Below are positions 1 to 5,127 of a DNA stretch of 5,752 nucleotides, one piece after another; the stretch's first letter is position 1, and each line of letters opens with the position of its first letter. The notes beneath the pieces were generated by a model, which saw only the letters and a program-made list of their open reading frames with translations, was not told where the DNA came from and made no database searches. The DNA is from a bacterium (GTDB lineage Bacteria; CG03): the NCBI GenBank assembly GCA_013791675.1, contig VMTI01000277.1:1-5752 (forward strand). Direction: 5' to 3'. The translations under genes and the position numbers were made by a program.

Positions 1-759
1 CCGTACCGGATAGGAACAACTTCTTACATTTATCCTGAGGAAATTCTTTTTAATGTAGAAAAACTGAAAGAGAGAGTTGATGATATTGAACTGCTTTTTT
101 TTGACGCGGAAAGTTTTCCGTCAAAGAAACTGATGGATAAATTGAAACTATTGAGTTTACGGTACGATTTTTCATATACCGTGCATTTGCCGCTGGAACT
201 TAAACTCGCCGACGCGGATTTGAAGGTCAGGGCATCATCAGTTGATAAAATAACGAGGTTTATTGAAAGAACGGCTTATCTTGAATCTTACGCGTACATA
301 CTTCATATTGATTCTATTTCAGGGATGCTGCGCAATCCGGATTTAATCGCGCTCTGGAGAAAGAACGCGAGAGAATCTGTGGAAGATATCCTGAAAAATG
401 TTTCCGTTCGCCCGTCTCTGATATGCGTGGAAAACCTGGATTATCCGCTGGACCTATTGGATGATATTATTGAAGATTTTAAACTTTCGGTTTGTCTGGA
501 TATAGGCCACATGGCGCAGTATGGGTATGATATCCTGAAATACTGCCGAAAATATATCCGTAAAACAAGGGTTATTCATATTTCAGGGATAAACGCTTCC
601 GGAATTCACAGCTCGTTGAAAAATCTGGATGAGAAAAATATAAAGAAACTTAAAAAATATTTGGCGGACGTTCAGTACAAAGGTCTTTTAACATTAGAAA
701 TATTTTCAGAAACGGATTTAAAAGAATCTTTGGAAATTATGTGCGGACGGAAGGGGTGA
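1..759 (+). CDS. cbiR: CbiR-like cobamide-remodelling hydrolase (partial, 5' end outside window)
   Basis: The reading frame is open from base 1, so 252 codons are visible and the start lies upstream; an internal ATG at 133 would remove the first barrel strand and is not the start. The fragment opens with RIGTTSYIYP, as expected near the N-terminus of this family, so probably only a few codons are missing. Numbering from base 1, the xylose-isomerase-like / AP-endonuclease-2 TIM-barrel pattern is visible: VHLPLE (His62), LHID (His102), CVEN (Glu144), LDIGH (Asp167, His170), IHISG (His193), a further His203 and LTLEIF (Glu233), which are plausible metal ligands. CbiR, characterised in Akkermansia, cleaves the nucleotide loop of cobamides to release a cobinamide-type product so that the lower ligand can be replaced. 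No signal peptide can be judged; cytoplasmic action is expected. Assignment rests on remembered family resemblance plus B12 context; a different sugar-isomerase-like TIM barrel is the alternative. Confidence 0.78.
   Translation, partial: PYRIGTTSYIYPEEILFNVEKLKERVDDIELLFFDAESFPSKKLMDKLKLLSLRYDFSYTVHLPLELKLADADLKVRASSVDKITRFIERTAYLESYAYILHIDSISGMLRNPDLIALWRKNARESVEDILKNVSVRPSLICVENLDYPLDLLDDIIEDFKLSVCLDIGHMAQYGYDILKYCRKYIRKTRVIHISGINASGIHSSLKNLDEKNIKKLKKYLADVQYKGLLTLEIFSETDLKESLEIMCGRKG
751..756 (+). promoter_or_regulatory. Ribosome binding site that sets the cobO start
   Basis: AAGGGG followed by TGAG lies inside the last codons of the upstream gene and ends eight bases before the ATG at 765. 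It supports that ATG over the in-frame GTG at 741, which has no comparable purine-rich site before it and would add eight residues not expected in the family. Confidence 0.7.
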
Positions 760-764
760 GAAAC

Positions 765-1301
765 ATGAAAAAAATAAAAAAAGGCTTAGTGCAAATTTAT
801 ACGGGGGAAGGCAAAGGCAAAACAACCGCCGCTGTCGGACTGGCTTGCCGCGCAAGGGGGCATAATTTTAAAGTGTGTTATATATATTTTCACAAAAGCG
901 CCGGCAATCGTAATTACGGGGAACATAAAATTTTAAAAAAAATGGGTGTTGATGTTTTTGGTTTCGCCCGGCAATGTCCGAGGTTTCGTAAAAACGCAAT
1001 TCCCGCGGAAATCCGCGGCGAATGCCTGGAAGGAGTGAAGTTTATAAAAAAAATCTACGAAGAAAATAACTATGACATACTCATTTTGGACGAGATAAAT
1101 ATATCTTGCAGAGAGGGATTTTTAAAAGCGCCGGAAATCCTTGATATTATCAAATCCCGCCCGGGAAACATGGAATTAATTTTAACAGGAAGAGGCGCTT
1201 CAAAAAAAATACTTGAAAATGCCGACCTTGTAAGTGAAATAAAAAATGTGAAACACCCTTATAAAAAAGGGATAAAGTCCAGAAAAGGAATTGAATATTA
1301 A
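765..1301 (+). CDS. cobO: Corrinoid adenosyltransferase (CobO/BtuR/CobA family)
   Basis: This 178-residue protein is a full-length cob(I)alamin / cob(I)yrinate a,c-diamide adenosyltransferase, which moves the 5'-deoxyadenosyl group of ATP onto cob(I) corrinoids in the cytoplasm to make the coenzyme form. The P-loop TGEGKGKTTAA sits at residues 13-23, with the unusual orientation of this family near the N-terminus. A Walker-B-like ILILDEIN lies at 105-112 and LTGRG at 140-144. The C-terminal signature runs ADLVSEIKNVKHPY, then GI and KGIEY, ending the protein, exactly as in complete family members. The gene begins five bases after the CbiR-like gene stops, so the two are almost certainly cotranscribed. 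In a salvage locus its job is to adenosylate imported cobamides or the cobinamide released by remodelling. It also makes the ligand that a B12 riboswitch such as the one downstream senses. The family call is very secure; whether intact cobalamin or precursors are the main substrate cannot be told. Confidence 0.95.
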   Translation: MKKIKKGLVQIYTGEGKGKTTAAVGLACRARGHNFKVCYIYFHKSAGNRNYGEHKILKKMGVDVFGFARQCPRFRKNAIPAEIRGECLEGVKFIKKIYEENNYDILILDEINISCREGFLKAPEILDIIKSRPGNMELILTGRGASKKILENADLVSEIKNVKHPYKKGIKSRKGIEY

Positions 1302-1324
1302 CGGAGTAGAAAGAATAGGCGACG

Positions 1325-1334
1325 AGGAGGTGAT
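1325..1334 (+). other. Orphan Shine-Dalgarno-like decamer without a usable gene
   Basis: AGGAGGTGAT matches ten consecutive bases of the perfect complement to the 16S rRNA 3' end. No ATG, GTG or TTG at a normal distance opens a real frame: GTG at 1350 and TTG at 1353 meet a stop almost at once, and the ATGs at 1359 and 1364 open only 14- and 28-codon frames that run into the riboswitch. It may be the remnant of a lost gene start, a leader-peptide signal, or chance. Confidence 0.4.
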
Positions 1335-1370
1335 AATAGCCGGGATTCTGTGTTGTAAATGGAATGTTGG

Positions 1371-1516
1371 AAAAAAGGCCGGATAAGTGGCCGAACCAAA
1401 TAGGTAAAGAAAGTGAGGGTGTGATTCCCTCCGCTGTCCCGCAGCGGTAATGTTCGCCTAAATTGGCGGAACGAGCCCGAATATTGCCTGTTTTGGGAAG
1501 TATTCCCGATGGAGGA
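1371..1516 (+). promoter_or_regulatory. Cobalamin (adenosylcobalamin) riboswitch upstream of btuB
   Basis: The classic core is readable. P1 forms from AAAAAAGGC (1371-1379) and GCCTGTTTT (1486-1494) with one mismatch. The conserved block GGGTGTGATTCCC (1417-1429) closes a small stem AGGG/CCCT (1416-1419 with 1427-1430). P5 is a perfect six-base-pair stem CCGCTG/CAGCGG (1431-1436 with 1442-1447) with the loop TCCCG, followed by GTAA. A further hairpin, GTTCGCC with GGCGGAAC (1452-1458, 1465-1472), carries one bulged base. The B12 box AGCCCGAATATTGCCTG (1474-1490) closely resembles the Escherichia coli btuB version. Known members bind adenosylated or other cobalamins and repress the downstream gene. 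Lack of a U-tract terminator and the hairpin touching the ribosome binding site suggest translational control. This places the receptor, and perhaps exbB-exbD-tonB, under B12 feedback. Confidence 0.95.
1495..1516 (+). promoter_or_regulatory. Riboswitch expression platform with btuB ribosome binding site
   Basis: A perfect hairpin GGGAA-GTA-TTCCC (1495-1507) sits between P1 and the Shine-Dalgarno sequence GGAGGA (1511-1516), which is five bases before the btuB ATG. The same GGGA (1495-1498) is complementary to the P5 loop TCCC (1437-1440), and the TTCC arm (1503-1506) is complementary to GGAA (1514-1517) overlapping the ribosome binding site. The segment can therefore adopt mutually exclusive pairings that hide or expose the start. 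The pairings are seen in sequence; the switching model is inferred. Confidence 0.6.
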
Positions 1517-1521
1517 AGAAA

Positions 1522-3402
1522 ATGAAAAGTAAATTTTTAACAGGAATGTGTATTTTGGCGTTGGTGCAGGCAGCATCGGCAATGGATGAAGAAAAAAGTT
1601 ATGACCTAGGCAAAATTGTTGTAACAGCAACTAAAACCGAATTGAGGGAAGCGGAAATTGGCGCCTCGGTTACGGTAATTACAAGTGAGGAGATAGAGGA
1701 AAAGGGTAAAATGACTGTTGTGGAATTGCTGCGCACTGTGCAGGGAGTTAATGTTACTCAGCAAGGAGGGCTGGGCGGTTTTACACAGCTTTATCTCAGG
1801 GGCGGTGCGCCGGGTCACACAATGGTGATGATTGACGGAATAGAAGTTAAGTATCCGATGGAGATGGACGGCGGATTCTTTGATTTTGCCCATCTGACAA
1901 CTGATAATATTGAGAGAATAGAAGTGATTCGTGGGCCGCAAAGCACTCTTTACGGTTCTTCCGCTATGAGCGGGGTCATAAATATTATTACCAAAAAAGG
2001 TAAAGGCAAGCCGAAATTCAGCGTTTCGTCGGAAGGGGGTTCTTATAAAACTTTCCATAAGTCAGTCGGTTTGACCGGAGGCGCAGAGAGAGGAGACTAT
2101 TCTTTCTCGGTATCGCGTGTTGATTCCGACGGAATATCCGGCGCAGCGGGGGGATCTGAAAAGGACGGGAGCAGAATAACAACTGCTTCAAGCCGCATGG
2201 GCTTAAAGATGTTCGGCAGTACAAAATTAGGTTTGAGCCTGCGTTACAATGACGGAGAGAGCGACATTGATGACGGAGCCAACAATGATGACCCTAATTA
2301 TACTGCTGAGAAGAAGATGTTCTGCGGCGGGATTAACTTTGACCAGCCTGTCGCCGATTGGTGGGAACACAAACTGCATCTGTCTCTTGTTAATACGGAA
2401 AGAGCTTACAGAGATCTGCCTGACAGCGATTCTCCAACTGAAGATAAGGACAGTTGGTATAAGGGAGAAATTAAAAAACTTGACTGGCAGCACAATTTAT
2501 TACCTTCGGATTTTGATACCGTAACTCTTGGGTTTGACTATAAAAAAGAAGCAGGGTCAACCTATTACCGCTCAAAAACCTACATAAGCGCTCTTGATGA
2601 AAAAACTTTTGACAACAAGGGTATTTATGCTCAAAATCATCTGAATCTCGGGGACAGATTTTTTACGACACTGGGTTTGAGAACAGATACCCATGAGATA
2701 TTCGGCGCAGAGACAACTTATAAATTGTCCTCGGCATATCTTATTCCGCAGTCGGGAACCCGTTTTAAGGCAAACTGGGGAACCGCTTTTAGAGCGCCTT
2801 CTTTGTATCAGCTATACTCAAGTTACGGGGATATTAACCTGAAGCCCGAGGAAAGCGAAAGTTATGATATGGGAATTGAGCAGAACTTATTAGACAAAAA
2901 GGTTTTTCTCTCAGCCACCTATTTTCATAACGATTTTACCAACATGTTAGGTTTTGATATGGCTACATATAAATACAAAAATATTGATAAAGCGGAAACA
3001 AAGGGAGTAGAGGCAGAGGCAAAGTTAATTCCTATCAGGAATTTGACTTTGAAATTATCACACACTTATTTGAAAGCCGAGGACAAAAACAGCAATGAGC
3101 CTTTAACAAGAAGAGCGAAATATAAGCAGAATCTGAATGTTAATTATGCTTTTCTCAAAAAAGGAAACATCAATCTGAATCTTGCGCGCGTTCTGAAAAG
3201 ACATGATAAAAAAGGCTGGCCTTCCACCCTGATAGAATTGGAAGATTATATGAAAGTTGATGTCTCTGCTTCATACGACCTTACGAGGAATTTTCAGATT
3301 TTCGGAAGATTGGATAATCTTTTTGATAAAGATTACCAGGAAGTTTACGGATATTCCGCGCTTGGTATATCTTTTTCAGCAGGTGTGAAAGCGACTTTCT
3401 AA
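1522..3402 (+). CDS. btuB: TonB-dependent outer-membrane cobamide receptor, BtuB-like
   Basis: This 626-residue protein is close in length to E. coli BtuB and should bind cobamides or cobinamide at the cell surface and import them to the periplasm using TonB energy. A signal peptide covers about residues 1-20, with likely cleavage after ASA. The TonB box IVVTATK is at 32-38. The plug domain spans about 43-160, with LYLRGG (90-95), VMIDGIEV (102-109), IERIEVIRGPQ (130-140) and the closing GVINIITKKG (151-160). The rest is a 22-strand-type beta barrel containing the family hallmark GTAFRAPS (420-427) followed by LKPEESESYDMGIE, and it ends in the aromatic terminus KATF recognised by the Bam machinery. 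The cobalamin riboswitch directly upstream and the surrounding B12 genes fix the substrate class better than the protein alone. The ATG at 1522 is supported by GGAGGA five bases upstream and by the signal peptide beginning there. No truncation or frameshift is seen. Confidence 0.93.
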   Translation: MKSKFLTGMCILALVQAASAMDEEKSYDLGKIVVTATKTELREAEIGASVTVITSEEIEEKGKMTVVELLRTVQGVNVTQQGGLGGFTQLYLRGGAPGHTMVMIDGIEVKYPMEMDGGFFDFAHLTTDNIERIEVIRGPQSTLYGSSAMSGVINIITKKGKGKPKFSVSSEGGSYKTFHKSVGLTGGAERGDYSFSVSRVDSDGISGAAGGSEKDGSRITTASSRMGLKMFGSTKLGLSLRYNDGESDIDDGANNDDPNYTAEKKMFCGGINFDQPVADWWEHKLHLSLVNTERAYRDLPDSDSPTEDKDSWYKGEIKKLDWQHNLLPSDFDTVTLGFDYKKEAGSTYYRSKTYISALDEKTFDNKGIYAQNHLNLGDRFFTTLGLRTDTHEIFGAETTYKLSSAYLIPQSGTRFKANWGTAFRAPSLYQLYSSYGDINLKPEESESYDMGIEQNLLDKKVFLSATYFHNDFTNMLGFDMATYKYKNIDKAETKGVEAEAKLIPIRNLTLKLSHTYLKAEDKNSNEPLTRRAKYKQNLNVNYAFLKKGNINLNLARVLKRHDKKGWPSTLIELEDYMKVDVSASYDLTRNFQIFGRLDNLFDKDYQEVYGYSALGISFSAGVKATF

Positions 3403-3427
3403 ACGCTGAAAGATTGAGAAAATTGAA

Positions 3428-3469
3428 GGGAGGGAGAAATTGTGTTTTCTCCCTCCCTGGGTTGTTTTT
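3428..3469 (+). terminator. Terminator-like hairpin between btuB and exbB
   Basis: GGGAGGGAGAAA (3428-3439) pairs perfectly with TTTCTCCCTCCC (3446-3457) over 12 base pairs around a six-base loop. The T-rich run (TTGTTTTT, 3462-3469) begins four bases after the stem, so it is an imperfect intrinsic terminator. It could partly attenuate transcription from btuB into exbB or act mainly as an RNA-stability element. Confidence 0.65.
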
Positions 3470-3486
3470 AAAAGGGAGAGTTACTG

Positions 3487-4005
3487 ATGTTTAATTTTAT
3501 TTTGAAGGGCGGGATTTTAATGTGGCCGATTCTATTTTGCTCGTTAATTGCAATTACCATTGTATTAGAAAGATTCTATAATCTTCGTAGAGCAAAAACT
3601 GATGTTACCGATTTTTTACTTCAAATAAGACAACTCATAGATGAGAAAAAACTCAATTCCGAAAAACTGGAAAAAAGAATTGTTCTTATGGGTTCAAAAC
3701 AAGTCCGCAAATGGGAAACGAACCTGAGAGGTCTGGCAACTATTGCCAATGTTACTCCTTTAATAGGTTTACTGGGTACAGTAACAGGCATGATAAAAGC
3801 ATTTATTAAAATTCAGCAGTTAGGCGGACAGGTTGACGCCAGTGTCCTGTCCGGCGGTATATGGGAAGCTCTGCTTACTACTGCAGCGGGGCTGACCGTA
3901 GCCATTCCCGCCCTGGTTGCCTACCATTATTTTGAGGGAAAAATTGACAATTATTCAAATCAGCTTAAAAACTCTGCCGCTGAATATTTAGAACCTTTGG
4001 GATAA
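3487..4005 (+). CDS. exbB: ExbB-type proton channel subunit (MotA/TolQ/ExbB family), short form
   Basis: ExbB and ExbD form the inner-membrane motor that uses the proton gradient to energise TonB. The 172 residues show three membrane segments: about 10-28, 83-105 (ATIANVTPLIGLLGTVTGMI at 84-103, the most conserved stretch of the family) and 124-147 (EALLTTAAGLTVAIPALVAY). Glu127 and Thr132 align by motif with the channel-lining Glu176 and Thr181 of E. coli ExbB. The cytoplasmic stretch between segments one and two is only about 54 residues, some 30-35 shorter than in E. coli. Short ExbB proteins exist elsewhere, for example in Helicobacter, so it is probably functional. GGGAG at 3474-3478 lies eight bases before the ATG. 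The gap to exbD is seven bases, so the two are cotranscribed. A TolQ role is unlikely, as the partner receptor and TonB are adjacent and no tolA, tolB or pal is visible. Confidence 0.9.
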   Translation: MFNFILKGGILMWPILFCSLIAITIVLERFYNLRRAKTDVTDFLLQIRQLIDEKKLNSEKLEKRIVLMGSKQVRKWETNLRGLATIANVTPLIGLLGTVTGMIKAFIKIQQLGGQVDASVLSGGIWEALLTTAAGLTVAIPALVAYHYFEGKIDNYSNQLKNSAAEYLEPLG

Positions 4006-4012
4006 ACAGAAA

Positions 4013-4423
4013 ATGGAATTTGAGAAAAGAAAAAAAGTCAGGTTATTTTTGAATATAACCCCATTGATTGATGTGGTATTTTTATTATTAATATTTTTTA
4101 TGCTTTCTTCCCATTTTGTTGTTCAGCCGGGAATAAAAATTACTCTGCCCCACGCTAAAACTTCAAAATTACAAGCTGAAAAGGATATTACTATATTCAT
4201 AAGCGCAAACAACGCTCTTTATCTGAATGATAAATGCGCAACAATTGATACCCTTTTGCCTATGCTGCAGGATGAATTAAAAATAAGAGATAAAGACAGT
4301 GTGATTATAAAAGCTGATAAAAATATCAACCTGGGCCTGGCTGTGCAGGTTTTGGATATCGCAAAAGACGCCGGAGCCAAAAGCGTGGTGATTTCAACCG
4401 AAAAAGACGATGTTAAGCAATAA
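4013..4423 (+). CDS. exbD: ExbD-type proton channel subunit (ExbD/TolR family)
   Basis: This 136-residue protein is about the length of E. coli ExbD (141). It has a short basic cytoplasmic N-terminus (KRKKVR, residues 5-10), one membrane helix at about 15-34, and a periplasmic domain from about 40 to the end. The helix carries the signature NITPLIDVVFLLLIFF, with Asp20 corresponding to the essential proton-carrying aspartate of ExbD/TolR (Asp25 in E. coli). The conserved LP after the helix (LPHAKT) and VIIKADKNI in the periplasmic domain also fit the family. It works with the ExbB just upstream to drive TonB. No strong Shine-Dalgarno is visible before the ATG, so translation may be coupled to exbB. 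Its last 14 bases overlap the start of tonB in a different frame. Confidence 0.92.
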   Translation: MEFEKRKKVRLFLNITPLIDVVFLLLIFFMLSSHFVVQPGIKITLPHAKTSKLQAEKDITIFISANNALYLNDKCATIDTLLPMLQDELKIRDKDSVIIKADKNINLGLAVQVLDIAKDAGAKSVVISTEKDDVKQ

Positions 4424-5030
4424 AGTTGAAGGTATTGCATTTTTTATCTCTTTTGCGGGACACGTGTTGTTTTTGGGAGCGCCGGGAAATCTTTTTAATC
4501 TATTTTGGACAGAGATTGAGGAACTAAAAGACATAACTGTGCATGTAGATATAGAAAAACCTTCGCTTCTGCCCAGAGTATACAAAATGGCAGATGAAAA
4601 AAGGCTAAAAAAAACAGAAACCGCGAAACAGAGTAAACCCGAAGTAGCACAAAAAAACCAGCCCGAGGAAAATATGTTAGATAATTATGAGTCAGTACGG
4701 GAAATTATTAAAGCTGCCGACACGTCTGATGATGCGATGCTCCGCTATCAGGATATTGTTAGGCAAAGAATAGAAGAAAGAAGAAAGTATCCCCCACGGG
4801 CTAAAAAACAAGAAATTGAAGGCATTGTTTATCTCAGATTTGCAATTCTATCCGATGGACAAACGGATAAAATTAAAATAGCAAAGTCTTCCGGATACAA
4901 GATATTAGATCAATCCGCAGTCAGTACCGTAAAAAAGGCCAATCCGTTTCCTGCTCTGCCGGAAGAGATAAAAGCCCGGTATATCCAAATGGAAGTTATT
5001 CTCGCTTACACATTAAGCGACAGCAAATAA
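4410..5030 (+). CDS. tonB: TonB energy-transducing protein
   Basis: TonB links the ExbB-ExbD motor to the TonB box of outer-membrane receptors. The 206 residues contain an N-terminal membrane anchor at about 8-33, with Ser14-x3-His18 matching the SxxxH motif of E. coli TonB (Ser16, His20) that contacts ExbB-ExbD. A charged periplasmic linker follows (about 40-112). A C-terminal TonB domain covers about 113-202, with YPPRA (127-131), EGIVYLRFAI (137-146), LSDG, KSSGYKILDQSA (159-170) and NPFPALP (178-184). The linker is rich in Lys, Glu and Gln rather than the proline repeats of the textbook protein. The anchor segment is interrupted by GAPGN. The ATG at 4410 is the only plausible start: an in-frame stop lies at 4389-4391 and the next in-frame Met is residue 60, past the anchor. 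It overlaps exbD by 14 bases and lacks a clear Shine-Dalgarno, suggesting translational coupling. Its position makes the BtuB-like receptor the natural client. Confidence 0.92.
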   Translation: MLSNKVEGIAFFISFAGHVLFLGAPGNLFNLFWTEIEELKDITVHVDIEKPSLLPRVYKMADEKRLKKTETAKQSKPEVAQKNQPEENMLDNYESVREIIKAADTSDDAMLRYQDIVRQRIEERRKYPPRAKKQEIEGIVYLRFAILSDGQTDKIKIAKSSGYKILDQSAVSTVKKANPFPALPEEIKARYIQMEVILAYTLSDSK

Positions 5031-5076
5031 ACGTTTTTGGTTTAACTTTTTTCTGTACAAAGCGGGATGAAATCAG

Positions 5077-5105
5077 GGGGAGAGAAGCTTTTGGCTTCTC
5101 TCCCC
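5077..5105. terminator. Bidirectional hairpin between convergent tonB and btuF
   Basis: GGGGAGAGAAGC (5077-5088) and GCTTCTCTCCCC (5094-5105) form a perfect 12-base-pair stem with loop TTTTG. It lies between two converging genes, 46 bases after tonB and 22 bases after the end of the minus-strand gene, the usual place for a shared terminator. Neither strand shows a clean T-run directly after the stem, so intrinsic termination efficiency is uncertain. Confidence 0.65.
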
Positions 5106-5127
5106 GGAAAGATTGTTCTTATTTGGT

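Noticed and set aside
741..764. GTG at 741 as the start of the adenosyltransferase
   Set aside because: It would overlap the end of the CbiR-like gene, has no good ribosome binding site and adds eight atypical residues. The ATG at 765 has AAGGGG at proper spacing and gives the family's usual N-terminus.
1291..1337. Promoter elements TTGAAT (1291) and GATAAT (1332) upstream of the riboswitch
   Set aside because: The two hexamers are about 35 bases apart and neither has a fitting partner at 16-18 bases, so no sigma-70-type promoter can be supported.
1364..1450. A 28-codon frame ending in VIPSAVPQR
   Set aside because: It is the conserved riboswitch core read as protein; these bases are constrained by the RNA structure, and the ATG has no closely placed ribosome binding site.
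1298..2524. Reading frames on the minus strand (1298-1630, 1606-2058, 2018-2224, 2227-2493) and in an alternate plus frame (2249-2524)
   Set aside because: All lie over the riboswitch or the receptor gene, show no recognisable domain or ribosome binding site, and look like shadows of the well-supported btuB frame.
4219..4585. Minus-strand frames across exbD and the start of tonB
   Set aside because: Both are antisense to well-supported genes, with low-complexity serine/leucine-rich translations and no family features.
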